64,000 nucleotides of DNA from Pelagicoccus sp. SDUM812003. GTDB taxonomy: Bacteria > Verrucomicrobiota > Verrucomicrobiia > Opitutales > Opitutaceae. The position numbers and the translations under genes were made by a program. Within the stretch, counting starts at the first letter, position 1. Every line of letters begins with the position of its first letter. Shown here in pieces: positions 35,485-45,483 of the stretch. The DNA lies in contig NZ_JARXHY010000002.1 of NCBI RefSeq assembly GCF_031127815.1, positions 62,001-126,000 of the forward strand, written 5' to 3'. The notes under the pieces were generated by a model, which saw only the letters and a program-made list of their open reading frames with translations, searched no databases and was not told the origin of the DNA.

Positions 35485-36339
35485 ATGAAAACCGTTCTCT
35501 GCTTCACCGACGGATCCCCCTACGCCCAAAGCGTCTACGACCACAGCGTCTGGGCAGTCAATCAGCTCCAGACCGACCTCCGCATCGTGCATACCCTCAA
35601 CCCGCACCGAGAGCGAGCCAGCTTGGCGGACCTCAGCGGCAGCATCGGTCCGGAAGCCTACGACTCGCTGATGAACGATCTGGTCGCCTTCGATCGCGAG
35701 CGGGCTCGGCTCGCCCAAGTGAAGGGCGAAGCCATCCTCAGCGAAGCGAGCCGCCACGTGAAGGAAAAGGGCATCCAAGGTGTGGATACGGAGCTGAGGC
35801 ACGGACTCTTCGTCGACGTGCTGGAGGACATCCAGCAAAACGTGGATTTGATCGTAATTGGAAAACGGGGACAAAACGCGGCGATCGAAATGAAGCATCT
35901 CGGGGTGAATATCGAGCGCACCTTGCGGGTGGCCAAGTGCCCGGTCCTGGTGGCCTCGCGCGCCTTCAAGCCGATACGGCGCTGCTTGCTGGCCTTCGAT
36001 GGCGGTCCGAGCTCCCTCAAGGCCCTGGAGTTCATCGCCACCCATCCCCTCTTGAGGGATGTGGAGATCGACCTGCTTCTCGTGGGCAAGGACGACGATC
36101 GCCACCGCAACGAAATCAACGACGCCACCGAGCGGCTGAGAGACGCGGGCTTCGTGGCCAAAGGCGAAATCCGCGAAGGCGAGCCCGCTCGGATCATCAC
36201 CGACAAAGTGGAAAACTACGCCTACGACATGCTCGCCATGGGGGCCTACGGCCATTCTCGAGCGAAGCGGCTTCTCATCGGCAGCACCACCGCCACCCTG
36301 ACCCGCGACTGCCACGTGCCGATCCTCATGTTCCGCTAG
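35485..36339 (+). CDS. Tandem universal stress protein (UspA family)
   Basis: 284 residues with two Usp domains, about 1-145 and 150-284. The second ends MGAYGHSRAKRLLIGSTTAT, the G-2x-G-9x-G-S/T nucleotide-binding motif, so it probably binds ATP. The first has IGKRGQNAAIEMKHLGVNIE, a degenerate version. Cytoplasmic. It lies downstream of the SulP gene and is probably co-transcribed, suggesting a regulatory or stress link to that transporter. Convergent with the ThuA gene. Confidence 0.92.
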   Translation: MKTVLCFTDGSPYAQSVYDHSVWAVNQLQTDLRIVHTLNPHRERASLADLSGSIGPEAYDSLMNDLVAFDRERARLAQVKGEAILSEASRHVKEKGIQGVDTELRHGLFVDVLEDIQQNVDLIVIGKRGQNAAIEMKHLGVNIERTLRVAKCPVLVASRAFKPIRRCLLAFDGGPSSLKALEFIATHPLLRDVEIDLLLVGKDDDRHRNEINDATERLRDAGFVAKGEIREGEPARIITDKVENYAYDMLAMGAYGHSRAKRLLIGSTTATLTRDCHVPILMFR

Positions 36340-36360
36340 CCTGCCGACTCGCTCCGGGTC

Positions 36361-37200
36361 TCAGCGCAGCGAAATCGAGTCCGAGCAGGGAAACGCCTCG
36401 GGCGCCGGTCGCGTCACCGCCCCAGTGGCGGCCCACTCGGCGCCGCGCAGAAACGTTTCGACGAATCCGACGCAGCGCAGCGACTCCGGCGCTTCGGTCC
36501 GATCGAAATGCACGTGTCCAAGCGTCGTGTGAAACACCCGCCCCTTGCCGTATTCGATGGCCATCAGCACCGGCTCGTTTTCGCCCGTGCCGCCTTCAAC
36601 CTCATCCGGATCCGCTCGCGAGGTGGCCAGTACCGTGACGTTCCGAGCCGGACCGCGCAGCTGACTGTAGAGTTCGTCCGTGGCGTGCAGCCATCGCTGC
36701 GGCAAGCCCCGCAACACCGGATGCTCCTCGGCGCGGCTCTCGATTTCGAAGGCGTAGGGCGGCGGATGCGTCGCGGCGCCCGGCCTTGAGTCGAGCTCCA
36801 TTTTCCCGTTTCGCCATCGGATCATGGACCCGTCCTTCTCGTCGCGCCCGCCCCAGCCTCCGACCGCGATCATCTCGTTGAAGGCCGGCCAGTCAGGAAA
36901 GGCGTTGTTGGTGGAGTGAAAAACGACCAGGCCTCCTCCCTCCTCCATGTAGGTTTCAAACGCCTTGCGCGTCTCTATCGGCCACGCCTCGCCCTCGTAA
37001 TCGAGCACGACCACGTCATAGGCGCCCCAATCCGGCGCAAAGCCCCGCATCGATTCGCCTGCAGCCGGGCTTTCCAGATAGGTGACCCGAAAGCGATCCT
37101 CCTGCTCGAGCAGTGACCGGAGGTAGCGGCTGCTCACCGGCCAATTATGCCATTCGCCACTTTGGCCGGTCAAAAGAAGAAGGGAGAGAGGTCTTGTCAT
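36361..37200 (-). CDS. ThuA-domain protein
   Basis: 279 residues from ATG at 37200 (MTRPLSLLLLTGQSGEWHNW); a longer in-frame version adds an unlikely tail. ThuA-like/GATase-like fold: VVLDYEGEAWPIETRKAFET, EEGGGLVVFHSTNNAFPDW, WLHATDELYSQLRGPARNVT and GKGRVFHTTLGHVHFD. ThuA proteins relate to trehalose/disaccharide utilisation and are abundant in Verrucomicrobiota and Planctomycetes, but catalysis is mostly untested. No secretion signal is evident. It stands alone between convergent usp and divergent purE. Confidence 0.88.
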   Translation of the reverse strand: MTRPLSLLLLTGQSGEWHNWPVSSRYLRSLLEQEDRFRVTYLESPAAGESMRGFAPDWGAYDVVVLDYEGEAWPIETRKAFETYMEEGGGLVVFHSTNNAFPDWPAFNEMIAVGGWGGRDEKDGSMIRWRNGKMELDSRPGAATHPPPYAFEIESRAEEHPVLRGLPQRWLHATDELYSQLRGPARNVTVLATSRADPDEVEGGTGENEPVLMAIEYGKGRVFHTTLGHVHFDRTEAPESLRCVGFVETFLRGAEWAATGAVTRPAPEAFPCSDSISLR

Positions 37201-37424
37201 GGGCTCGCTGGGAAAAGTCTGAAACAGAATCGCTAAAGCTGGCGACTGGTCACTATGGCCGCAATCCGCTCGGCGCGGCAACTCGCGAGCGCCGTTTTCC
37301 GTTCTTCCAATAGAAAGCCGACCGCGTCCGCTGGTCGATTCTCACTTGCCTTTCACGGAAATTCGCTTCGCCTTTTTGCCTTGCGACGCCGCAACCCCCT
37401 CCGTTAATCACCCGCATCTTAACC

Positions 37425-37916
37425 ATGTCTGAAAAAACTCCTCTCGTCGGCATCATCATGGGCAGCAACTCCGACTGGCCCACCATGCAAGAAGCAGCCA
37501 AGATTCTCGAATCCTTTGGCGTGCCTTTCGAAGCTCAGGTCGTGAGCGCCCATCGCACTCCGGAAAAGATGTACGACTACGCCAAAGGAGCCAAACAGCG
37601 CGGTCTTAAGTGCATCATCGCCGGAGCAGGAGGAGCGGCTCACCTGCCGGGCATGGTTTCGGCCCTGACCACTCTTCCCGTGCTTGGGGTGCCGGTGCAA
37701 TCCAAGGCCCTAAAAGGCATGGACTCGCTGCTATCCATCGCCCAGATGCCCGGCGGCATTCCCACCGCCACTTTCGCTATCGGCTCCGCGGGCGCCAAAA
37801 ACGCGGGACTCTACGCCGTGTCGATCCTGGCCCTTTCCGACGACAATCTCGCCGAGCGGCTCGAATCCTACCGAGACGACCTCAAGGCCAAAGTGGAAGC
37901 GATGGAGCTGTCATGA
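37425..37916 (+). CDS. purE: N5-carboxyaminoimidazole ribonucleotide mutase
   Basis: 163 residues, normal for class I PurE. Signatures are [38 protein letters not shown] and [19 protein letters not shown]. Converts N5-CAIR to CAIR in purine synthesis. Overlaps purK by 4 bp (ATGA), so the two are translationally coupled and together replace the vertebrate-type AIR carboxylase. Confidence 0.97.
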   Translation: MSEKTPLVGIIMGSNSDWPTMQEAAKILESFGVPFEAQVVSAHRTPEKMYDYAKGAKQRGLKCIIAGAGGAAHLPGMVSALTTLPVLGVPVQSKALKGMDSLLSIAQMPGGIPTATFAIGSAGAKNAGLYAVSILALSDDNLAERLESYRDDLKAKVEAMELS

Positions 37917-39037
37917 TCGAGCCCGGAGCGACTATCGGAATCCTTGGCGGCGGCCAGCTCGGCCGCATGACGGGACAGGCGGCCAGGGCCCTGGGCTACG
38001 GCTTCGTGGTCTACGAGCCTCAGGAAAACTGTCCCGCTGGACACGTGGCGGATATGGAAATCAACGCCGACTACGCCGACGAATCCGCTTTGCAACTGCT
38101 GGCGGACGCGGCGGATGTCGTCACCTACGAGTTCGAAAACGTGCCCAGCGAAGCGACGCACTATCTCGGGCGACACCGGAAGCTGCATCCGCGTCCTGAG
38201 ATTTTGCATACATGCCAGAATCGCGAGAGGGAGAAGACATTTCTTCGCGACAGCGGCATTCCCTGCGCTCCCTTCGCCATCGTGGATTCCGAAGAGGATC
38301 TCGCAGCGGCCTTGGAGAAGATCGGCACACCTTGCGTGCTCAAGACGGCAGCCTTCGGCTACGACGGAAAAGGACAGCTGAAAATCGACGACGATTCTCC
38401 AAACGTATCCGAAATCTGGAAACAGTTCGGCAAGCATCGGGCGGTTCTGGAAGGCTGGATGGATTTCGAAATGGAAATCTCGGTCATGGTCGCTGCCAAC
38501 GAACAGGGCGAAATCGCCACCTTTCCCATCGCCGAAAACATACATACCAACCACATTCTCGACTACTCGATCGTTCCCGCCCGCATCTCGAAGGATCTGA
38601 GCGAACGAGCCGAAGAGCTGGCGAAGGAAGTCGCCCGCAAGCTGGGGCTGGTCGGTCTGCTCGGCGTGGAGCTGTTCGTGCTCAAGGACGGCGCCCTAGC
38701 GGTGAACGAGCTGGCCCCGCGCCCTCACAATTCCGGGCACTACACCATAGACGCCTGCGTCACCAGCCAATTCGAGCAATTCGTGCGGGCGGTCTGCGGC
38801 TTGCCGCTGGGCTCGACGGAGCTGCTGCGCCCCGTGGTGATGGTCAACATTCTAGGCGACGCCTGGCAAGGACGCACACCGGACTGGTCCTCGCTGCTCC
38901 GCCACCCGCAGGCCAAACTGCACCTCTACGGCAAGAAGCAGGCCCGCGTCGGTCGCAAGATGGGCCACTTCTGCGTGCTGGCCGACTCCGTAGACGAGGC
39001 CTTCGCCCTCGCACGCGAATTGAAGTCGAGCCTCTAG
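37913..39037 (+). CDS. purK: N5-carboxyaminoimidazole ribonucleotide synthase
   Basis: 374 residues from ATG at 37913, overlapping the purE stop; a longer in-frame reading would lie within purE. N-terminal [23 protein letters not shown]-grasp domain from about 100 ([33 protein letters not shown]), and [20 protein letters not shown], all PurK signatures. Makes N5-CAIR from AIR, bicarbonate and ATP. No independent terminator on this strand; the hairpin at 39107 serves the opposite gene. Confidence 0.97.
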   Translation: MIEPGATIGILGGGQLGRMTGQAARALGYGFVVYEPQENCPAGHVADMEINADYADESALQLLADAADVVTYEFENVPSEATHYLGRHRKLHPRPEILHTCQNREREKTFLRDSGIPCAPFAIVDSEEDLAAALEKIGTPCVLKTAAFGYDGKGQLKIDDDSPNVSEIWKQFGKHRAVLEGWMDFEMEISVMVAANEQGEIATFPIAENIHTNHILDYSIVPARISKDLSERAEELAKEVARKLGLVGLLGVELFVLKDGALAVNELAPRPHNSGHYTIDACVTSQFEQFVRAVCGLPLGSTELLRPVVMVNILGDAWQGRTPDWSSLLRHPQAKLHLYGKKQARVGRKMGHFCVLADSVDEAFALARELKSSL

Positions 39038-39106
39038 CCGGACGATAAACAAGGATCGCCGCCGGGAGCGCGGGACTCCGCCCCTAAAGCGAAGCGAAAC
39101 AAAAAA

Positions 39107-39131
39107 GGACGCCTCCAGCAAAGAGGCGTCC
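39107..39131 (-). terminator. Rho-independent terminator of the barrel-protein gene
   Basis: GGACGCCTC (39107-39115) and GAGGCGTCC (39123-39131) form a perfect 9-bp stem with a 7-base loop. On the minus strand it is followed by a T-run (the A-run at 39101-39106 read in reverse). It lies 28 bp beyond the stop of the gene at 39159. Confidence 0.87.
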
Positions 39132-39158
39132 ACGAGAAAAACAGAATGGTTCAGTTGG

Positions 39159-39740
39159 CTAGAAGGCCCAGCGAGCGCTCAAGGAGAACGACGCGTCCTC
39201 GCTCTCGGTGTTGTAGCCCAAGGCGATCTCCCCGTTGAAGCTGTCGGTGAACCAGTGGTTGTACCCTACGTCGAAGCTCACGCCGAAGTCCCCGAAGTCT
39301 TCGCTGTCCAAATAAGAAATCGAAGTGGTGAGGTTGGAGTTTTCAGCGAGCTCGTATTCAGTTCCCACTGACACGCCGTACACCAGGTCGCTCACGTTTG
39401 GAGACCACCAGTAGCCAGTTTCAGCCTGGAAATAGCCCAAAACCGGGGCGATGTATACCTTGGTCAAACTGCCTTGAGATACTGGTGCGTAGAAGGTCAC
39501 GTCGATCACCGCCGTTTCCACGATGCCTTCCTCGTCGCGACCCAGCTCGATCGCGAGATCCAGCATGTCCGCCTTGATCGGCATATTATAGGCGAGTCCG
39601 AAGCCGAAGTCGTCGAAATCGCTATCGGTGGCTACGCCGACTTCGAGGTAGCGCTTGCCGAGGAGGCCTTCCGAGTGGGCGAGCGTGGCGCACGCCAGGA
39701 ACGTTGAGACGCCAGCGATCAATCTGCAGTATTTGTTCAT
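39159..39740 (-). CDS. Small outer-membrane beta-barrel protein
   Basis: 193 residues from ATG at 39740, where a signal peptide begins (MNKYCRLIAGVSTFLACATLAHS). The mature part alternates polar and hydrophobic residues in short strands ending in aromatics (YLEVGVATDSDFDDFGFGLA; SLSARWAF at the C-terminus with terminal Phe), the usual mark of an eight-stranded or so outer-membrane barrel. Rich in Asp/Glu, with possible surface loops. No family name can be given. It has its own terminator and is divergent from the helicase gene. Confidence 0.8.
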   Translation of the reverse strand: MNKYCRLIAGVSTFLACATLAHSEGLLGKRYLEVGVATDSDFDDFGFGLAYNMPIKADMLDLAIELGRDEEGIVETAVIDVTFYAPVSQGSLTKVYIAPVLGYFQAETGYWWSPNVSDLVYGVSVGTEYELAENSNLTTSISYLDSEDFGDFGVSFDVGYNHWFTDSFNGEIALGYNTESEDASFSLSARWAF

Positions 39741-39958
39741 GGATAGTTTGGGTTTGATAAGTAGAACTGAAGAAATTCGCCCTACCGCAGAACAGGCAAC
39801 CGCCTCCTTGTCAACACCTATGCAATTCAACGCTATTTTTTTAGGTAATTCCCTGATTCCACGGTGGTACGCCAGGCGCCGTTCCGATTCGCGAGTCGAT
39901 CTCGAGTCCAAGTTTCCCCTTTCCACTTAACCGATCCCTCTCCACGCTGCCCGGCTTC

Positions 39959-42520
39959 ATGTCATTTCCTCTCGAGCCCGCCAAAGCCCTCAACGATCCC
40001 GACGCCCTTCTGGAGCGCTTTCTCGACTACGTCACCGAGAAAGGCATCGAGCTCTACCCTGCTCAGGAGGAGGCCATCCTGGAGATCTTCGCTGGCAAGA
40101 ACCTGATCCTCAATACGCCGACCGGTTCCGGCAAGTCGCTGGTCGCGGCAGCGATGCACTTCTATTCGGCCTCCCTGGGTCGGAGATCGGTCTACACCTG
40201 CCCCATCAAGGCCTTGGTAAACGAGAAGTTTCTCTCGCTTTGCCGAGACTTCGGCCCGGAAAACGTCGGCATGATGACCGGAGACGCTTCGGTCAACCGC
40301 GACGCTCCTATCCTGTGCTGCACCGCGGAGATCCTCTCCAACATCGCCTTGCGTGACGGTCCCCTGGCCAAGGTGAACGACGTCATCATGGACGAATTCC
40401 ACTACTACTCCGACCACGAGAGAGGCGTCGCCTGGCAGGTCCCCCTGCTCACCCTGCCGCATTGCCAGTTTCTGCTCATATCCGCCACCTTGGGCGATAC
40501 CGCGTTCTTCTCCCGCGGCTTGGAGGATCTCACCGCCAGAGAATGCGTCACCGTATCCAGCAAACAACGACCGGTTCCGCTGGAGTTCGACTATCGCGAG
40601 GCGACCTTGGTCGAAGCCCTCGACAAGCTGGAAAAGGAAAACAAGCTGCCTGTCTACATCGTGCACTTCACCCAGAAGGCGGCCTCCGACACCGCGCAGA
40701 ATCTCCTGAGCCTCAACGTCTGCACCAAGGAGGAGAAAGCTCTCATCAAAGAGGAGCTCCAAGGCGTGGAATTCACTAGCCCCTTCGGCAAGGAAATCAA
40801 AAAATGCCTGCAAAGCGGCATCGGCTTGCACCACGCTGGCTTGCTGCCTAAGTACCGCGTGCTGGTGGAAAAGTTCGCCCAGAAGGGCATGCTGAAGTTC
40901 ATCTGCGGCACCGATACCCTAGGCGTCGGCGTAAACGTGCCCATCCGGACCGTGCTCTTCACCCAACTCTGCAAATACGGCGGGCGCAAGACCTCCATCC
41001 TCAGCGCTCGAGATTTCCATCAGATATCCGGACGCGCTGGCAGAAAAGGGTATGACGACGTTGGATACGTCGTTTCACTCGCCCCTGAACACGTGGTGGA
41101 GAACAAGAGAGCCGAAGCCAAAGCCGGCGACGACAACAAGAAGAAGCGAAAGCTGGTTAAGAAAAAGCCGCCCGCTCGCGGCTACGTGCAGTGGGACGAA
41201 GAAACCTATCTCAAGCTGCAAACCTCGCCCGCGGAACCCTTGGAATCCCAGTTCAAAGTCTCCCATGGCATGCTGCTCAACGTGCTCAGCCGCCAAGGAG
41301 ACGGCTGCCGTGCCATGCGCCAGCTCGTCTCCGACAGCCACGAAACCGAAGCCGCCAAAAAGAAGCATCGTCGCAAGGCCTTCCAGCTGTTTCGTGCCCT
41401 GGTGGAGCGAAACATCATCGAGATTTCTCCACCCGACGAGCCTGGTCGAAAACTGCGGGTGAACGTCGAGCTGCAGGACGACTTTTCCCTCAACCAAACG
41501 CTATCGCTGTATTGCATCGACGCCCTCGCCCTCCTGAACCGCGACGACCCGGACTACGCCCTCAAGCTGCTCAGCCTCGCGGAATCCATCCTGGAGAATC
41601 CCGACGCCATCCTGCGTCGCCAGCTCGACAAGCTGAAGACCGACGCGGTCGCGGAAATGAAGGCCGCCGGGATAGAGTACGAGGAACGTATGGAAAAACT
41701 GGAACAGCTGGAGCATCCCAAGCCGGAGGCCGAGTTCATCTACGAGACCTTCAACGCCTTCGCCACCGAGCACCCTTGGGTGGGATCGGAAAACATAAAG
41801 CCGAAATCCATCGCCCGAGAGATGTTCGAGCGCTATAGCAACTTCAGCGACTACGTGAAGCTCTACGGGCTCCAGCGAGCCGAAGGCCTGCTGCTTCGCC
41901 ATCTGACAAACGTCTACCGCGTATTGGACAATACCATACCGCCAAGCTTCCGAGACGACCAAGTCGACGAGATCATCATCTACCTGGAGCACCTGCTGCG
42001 TCACGTCGATTCCAGCCTGATCGACGAATGGGAACGCATGCGTGATCCCGACTACCAGTCCGACGCCGCCGCGGCGGACTCTCTGCCCGAATCGACACGC
42101 GCCGCCGACATCACACGCGATCGCAAGGCGTTCACCAAACGGATTCGCGACGAGCTCTTCCAGTTCATTCGCCTTCTCGCTAGCAAGAGCTATCAGGAAC
42201 TCGACAAGCGCTACGACTTGCCCCCCCTGTTTCAAAGCGATTCCGACGACGCCCCGAAATGGTGCGACGTCGAACTGGAGCGACACATGGAACCCTACTA
42301 TGCATCCAGGTCGTGGATACGCCTGGATCCTGCCGCCCGAGCCTTCGAGCACACCCATATCGACGAGTCCGACGACCGATCCCAGTGGACCGTGAGCCAA
42401 ACCCTCATCGACTCCGAAGATCTCAACGACTGGTCGCTTGATATCACCGTGGACCTACCCGCCTCCAAAGATCAGCAAAAGGTGGTGTTCGCTTTGAAAT
42501 CTCTCGCTCCGATCGCCTAA
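39959..42520 (+). CDS. Ski2-like DEAD/DEAH RNA helicase with DUF3516-type C-terminus
   Basis: 853 residues. Helicase motifs: [10 protein letters not shown] (52-60), Ia-like [16 protein letters not shown] (145-148), III LLISATL near 173, [21 protein letters not shown] near 357. A Lys-rich linker ([13 protein letters not shown]) follows, then a long helical region matching the DUF3516 C-terminal part found in bacterial Ski2-like helicases ([18 protein letters not shown] ... [17 protein letters not shown] ... [20 protein letters not shown]). Likely ATP-dependent RNA (or DNA) unwinding in RNA turnover; the precise role is unknown. The gene 33 bp downstream is probably co-transcribed. Confidence 0.9.
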   Translation: MSFPLEPAKALNDPDALLERFLDYVTEKGIELYPAQEEAILEIFAGKNLILNTPTGSGKSLVAAAMHFYSASLGRRSVYTCPIKALVNEKFLSLCRDFGPENVGMMTGDASVNRDAPILCCTAEILSNIALRDGPLAKVNDVIMDEFHYYSDHERGVAWQVPLLTLPHCQFLLISATLGDTAFFSRGLEDLTARECVTVSSKQRPVPLEFDYREATLVEALDKLEKENKLPVYIVHFTQKAASDTAQNLLSLNVCTKEEKALIKEELQGVEFTSPFGKEIKKCLQSGIGLHHAGLLPKYRVLVEKFAQKGMLKFICGTDTLGVGVNVPIRTVLFTQLCKYGGRKTSILSARDFHQISGRAGRKGYDDVGYVVSLAPEHVVENKRAEAKAGDDNKKKRKLVKKKPPARGYVQWDEETYLKLQTSPAEPLESQFKVSHGMLLNVLSRQGDGCRAMRQLVSDSHETEAAKKKHRRKAFQLFRALVERNIIEISPPDEPGRKLRVNVELQDDFSLNQTLSLYCIDALALLNRDDPDYALKLLSLAESILENPDAILRRQLDKLKTDAVAEMKAAGIEYEERMEKLEQLEHPKPEAEFIYETFNAFATEHPWVGSENIKPKSIAREMFERYSNFSDYVKLYGLQRAEGLLLRHLTNVYRVLDNTIPPSFRDDQVDEIIIYLEHLLRHVDSSLIDEWERMRDPDYQSDAAAADSLPESTRAADITRDRKAFTKRIRDELFQFIRLLASKSYQELDKRYDLPPLFQSDSDDAPKWCDVELERHMEPYYASRSWIRLDPAARAFEHTHIDESDDRSQWTVSQTLIDSEDLNDWSLDITVDLPASKDQQKVVFALKSLAPIA

Positions 42521-42553
42521 GGCCGCATTCTTCCCTCCCAAGCATTTCGACCT

Positions 42554-43045
42554 GTGACGAACGATCTCATCTACACTTCCTACGACGAATTCGACGCCGA
42601 CTACCTCGAGGCCCTTATCCAGGAGGTCGACGCCCTCGCCCAAGAGCATCGCTGGTGGCGCCAGCCCATCGCGGTCGCAGCTCATCCTAGGAATCCGTCA
42701 CTCCTTCATGGATACACGAAACTGATGCATCGCTATATCGATGGCGATGGAGCAGCTCCGCGCAAGCTCGACTATCGCGAGGATACGCTCATGGGCATGG
42801 TCGACTACTTGACCATCGTTGAAATGCTCACCTTGCTGAGCAAGGAGCACGAGTTCACATGGGAGCTGTTTCAGCCCGCCGAGCCTCGCCCCAAGCTCAT
42901 CGGCCGCATCGAGGACGGCGAGCTCGATGCGAAGATCATCGACTTCCTACTCCCGGAAATCAACGCTCTGGAAATCACCGATCGCGAGCTGGAAGACCAA
43001 GCGCTGCACGAACGCATTCGGGCGAAATACTTCGGATCAAAATAG
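42554..43045 (+). CDS. Conserved-looking small protein of unknown function
   Basis: 163 residues from GTG at 42554 (reads MTNDLIYTSYDEFDADYLEA). Acidic, cytoplasmic, mostly helical. Features are HRWWRQPIAVAAHPRN, LDYREDTLMGMVDYLTIVEM and FQPAEPRPKLIGRIEDGELD. I recognise no family. The 33-bp gap after the helicase gene suggests that it is made with the helicase and may act with it. Confidence 0.7.
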   Translation: MTNDLIYTSYDEFDADYLEALIQEVDALAQEHRWWRQPIAVAAHPRNPSLLHGYTKLMHRYIDGDGAAPRKLDYREDTLMGMVDYLTIVEMLTLLSKEHEFTWELFQPAEPRPKLIGRIEDGELDAKIIDFLLPEINALEITDRELEDQALHERIRAKYFGSK

Positions 43046-43072
43046 TCGCTCCCTGCTCCCTCACGGAACACG

Positions 43073-44071
43073 ATGCCGTCCCGCTTCTCCTCATCGCTCT
43101 CGCTCGTTGCCGCAATCATCGCGCTTGCGACTTCCGGGGCGCTGCGGGCCGAGGAAGGAGATCTTTCCCACGAAGCCCTCTTCGCACCGAACAAGACGTT
43201 TCCGTACTTCGAAAGCTGCGGCGAGCTGTATCCAAATCCTCCGAGCGTTTTCGACGCTCGAAACGCGGCCTTTCTCGCCCAGTGCAGCATGTTGATCTAT
43301 GTGAAAGAGCCGGACTTCATCGAAGAAACCCTCGCCAATGCAGGCTTTCCGAAGGTCCGCTTTTTCGAGGCTGAGGGCACCTACGCGTTTTTGGCGGAAA
43401 ACGAAACGCAGCGCGTTCTGGTCTTTCGCGGCACCGAGACGGGCGACCGGGTCGACTATTGGACTGACGCCCAGATCCTGCAGATCGACTTCGGACCTAT
43501 CGCCAAAGGAAAGGCCCACGCCGGATTCGCGCGGGCCCTGCAGGCGGTTTTTCTGGACATCGAAGCCGCAGCCAGCGAGCGGGAATCATCCAGCGACGCA
43601 AGCGCCTCGGAGAAAAAACGATTCTGGGTCGCCGGACACAGTCTAGGGGCCGCTTTGGCGACCCTTTTCGCCATACAGAGCCCAGACCGACTCGAAGCGG
43701 TGTACGCCATCGGCAGTCCGCGTTGCCTGAACGCCAAGCTCGCCAAGCACGCGGAAAAGTCGCTTCCAGTGTATCGAGTGATCAATGACAACGACATCGT
43801 GCCGCGCGTGCCTGCTCGCCCCTTGTACCGGCATGTCGGGTCGAGCTACCTGATCACCTCCGACCGCGAGCTGCTGGTCGACCCGCCAATGCTCGAAAAA
43901 TGGGAACAGCGTTTTCGAGGACACAAAGCCTACCTCAAGACGCTCTTCGAAGAGAATTGGAGCCGCAGCGATTTCAACGCCATACCCTCGGATTCCTTCG
44001 CCGACCACTCCCCTCGGCTCTATGTCGAGGCCCTCATCGCTCTCTCGCAGCAAGGCGACGCGGACGGTTGA
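43073..44071 (+). CDS. Secreted class-3-type lipase
   Basis: 332 residues with a signal peptide (about 1-25, ending SGALRA). The alpha/beta-hydrolase lipase class 3 pattern is clear: VLVFRGTETGD (oxyanion region), AHAGFARALQAVFLDI, nucleophile elbow VAGHSLGAALATLFA (Ser in GHSLG), GSPRCLNAKLA, DNDIVPRVPARPLYRHVG (Asp and nearby His). Likely hydrolyses acylglycerols or other esters outside the cytoplasm. An insert of Glu/Ser/Ala between helix and elbow (ASERESSSDASASEKK) looks like a flexible loop. First of a run of exported-protein genes. Confidence 0.9.
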   Translation: MPSRFSSSLSLVAAIIALATSGALRAEEGDLSHEALFAPNKTFPYFESCGELYPNPPSVFDARNAAFLAQCSMLIYVKEPDFIEETLANAGFPKVRFFEAEGTYAFLAENETQRVLVFRGTETGDRVDYWTDAQILQIDFGPIAKGKAHAGFARALQAVFLDIEAAASERESSSDASASEKKRFWVAGHSLGAALATLFAIQSPDRLEAVYAIGSPRCLNAKLAKHAEKSLPVYRVINDNDIVPRVPARPLYRHVGSSYLITSDRELLVDPPMLEKWEQRFRGHKAYLKTLFEENWSRSDFNAIPSDSFADHSPRLYVEALIALSQQGDADG

Positions 44072-44140
44072 GGATTTCGCCCTGCGAGCAAAGTTGTCCA
44101 ATTCGGGAATAAACGCCAGGGCCTCGGCCTCTCTTTTGGC

Positions 44141-44371
44141 ATGCGCTCCGTCCTATCCCATTGGCGAAAGCTGTTGCTCGCCGGTTCGCTCGTCATCCTG
44201 GCGGGATGCTCCGCGGTTCCGGTTTACCAGCAGCGGCTCGTTTCGAAACCCAGCATGGTCTTCTCAGACTCGCTGGTGGAAAACGCTCCCGCCCCCCTGA
44301 CCACCCAAATCGAGCCAGGCTCCGCCACCTCCGGGGGTGCCCAAGCCACGGGCTGCTCCGCTTGCCGATGA
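44141..44371 (+). CDS. DUF4266 small lipoprotein
   Basis: 76 residues with a lipoprotein signal ending LVILAGCSAVPVYQQ (lipidated Cys about 23). It carries the DUF4266 pattern: VSKPSMVFSDS after the signal and a C-terminal GCSACR cysteine pair. These proteins occur next to DUF3570 outer-membrane proteins and thioredoxin-like proteins, as here. Function unknown; the C-terminal cysteines suggest disulfide or metal/cofactor chemistry. The stop overlaps the next start (ATGA). Confidence 0.85.
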   Translation: MRSVLSHWRKLLLAGSLVILAGCSAVPVYQQRLVSKPSMVFSDSLVENAPAPLTTQIEPGSATSGGAQATGCSACR

Positions 44372-45480
44372 CGCGCCGCGCCCCAGGCTTGCTTCCTCTC
44401 GGCCTTCTCGTCGGACTTTTCGGATGCGTCCTTGCGCCGACGAGCCATGCCGTAGACGCTGCCGAAGTCGCCTTCCAGCGGCTCGAAAGCGAGCTCTTTC
44501 ACGTGTCGTACGCCTCGATACAGGCCTCGCAGCAACTGGGAAAATGGAGCGGCCAAGCCACCTACAGCATCAGCCGCTTCGAGGTGGAGTTCGTCCCAGC
44601 CCCTTTCGACTTTCTTGGCAGCGAGACCGAGCTGGACGAATGGGCCCACTCGCTGGCGTTGAGCCTTTCGCGTCCCATCAGCGAGACGCTTTCCATGGAG
44701 TGGGATTTCGCAGGGCGCGACGGGTTTTCCAACTATCGTAGCGTTTGGCTGGATACCTATTTCGCTCAGCACTTCGGGCCGCTGGAGGGCGTGCCGGGGC
44801 ACGAGCTTTATCAGGAGGTCACGCCAAGCGCCCTCAGCGCCACTGGCGGTTTGCGATGGCAGTACCTGCCGGCCAGCGGTATGGTCACGCTGTCCCTGAC
44901 CCAGGTGCAAGAAGAGGTGTCCCCTGGCTACGAAATCGATTTCGACGGGATCCGACGCAGCGAGCTCGTCTTGGCCACCACCGCCATGAGTCTGGTCGCG
45001 GAAAACGTGCTCTCGCCGCGCCTTCGGTCCCGTCTGGCTCTCACCGCCAGCGATACCTCCGCCCGCCAGACCCGTTACTCCGCCGAGTTCGCCCTCAACG
45101 CCGCTCTCGCCGAAAAATGGGTCTGGCGCAACACGCTGGGCGGTTCCAGGGAGGATCCGCAGTTCGACGCCTACTTCTTCGACACTGCGGTAGAATACCA
45201 GGTCGGCGAGCGTCTCTCCCTCTACCTCAAGGCCCGTCGCTACCGAGACACTGGCGAAATCGAAAACGCCCTTCTCTTCAGCACCGCCGCCCCGGGCCTG
45301 CGAAACGATTCCATCGGCGGCGGGCTTCGCCTAGTAACGGAAAACTGGAGCTGCCACCTGTCCGCGACCCACTCGCGCAGCGACTACGAGCAGCGACCCG
45401 GCAATACGGATTTCTTCCAAAACCTCTACCGCGACGACGATTGGCTCAGTCTGCAGCTCGCGGTTTCGAAGGCCTTCTAG
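44368..45480 (+). CDS. Outer-membrane barrel protein (DUF3570-like by context)
   Basis: 370 residues from ATG at 44368, coupled to the DUF4266 gene. Signal peptide about 1-28 (LGLLVGLFGCVLAPTSHA). The rest is a run of amphipathic strands (WSGQATYSISRFEVEFVP ... RLSLYLKARRYRDTGEIE ... LSLQLAVSKAF with terminal Phe), typical of a large outer-membrane barrel. DUF3570 proteins are the usual partner of DUF4266 lipoproteins, so that assignment is made from context more than from sequence. Substrate or role unknown. Confidence 0.75.
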   Translation: MTRRAPGLLPLGLLVGLFGCVLAPTSHAVDAAEVAFQRLESELFHVSYASIQASQQLGKWSGQATYSISRFEVEFVPAPFDFLGSETELDEWAHSLALSLSRPISETLSMEWDFAGRDGFSNYRSVWLDTYFAQHFGPLEGVPGHELYQEVTPSALSATGGLRWQYLPASGMVTLSLTQVQEEVSPGYEIDFDGIRRSELVLATTAMSLVAENVLSPRLRSRLALTASDTSARQTRYSAEFALNAALAEKWVWRNTLGGSREDPQFDAYFFDTAVEYQVGERLSLYLKARRYRDTGEIENALLFSTAAPGLRNDSIGGGLRLVTENWSCHLSATHSRSDYEQRPGNTDFFQNLYRDDDWLSLQLAVSKAF

Positions 45481-45483
45481 ATC

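Noticed and set aside
34003-36315. 770-codon minus-strand frame
   Set aside because: Lies opposite the SulP and universal stress protein genes and is full of His/Gly/Gln/Asp, typical of antisense reading in GC-rich DNA.
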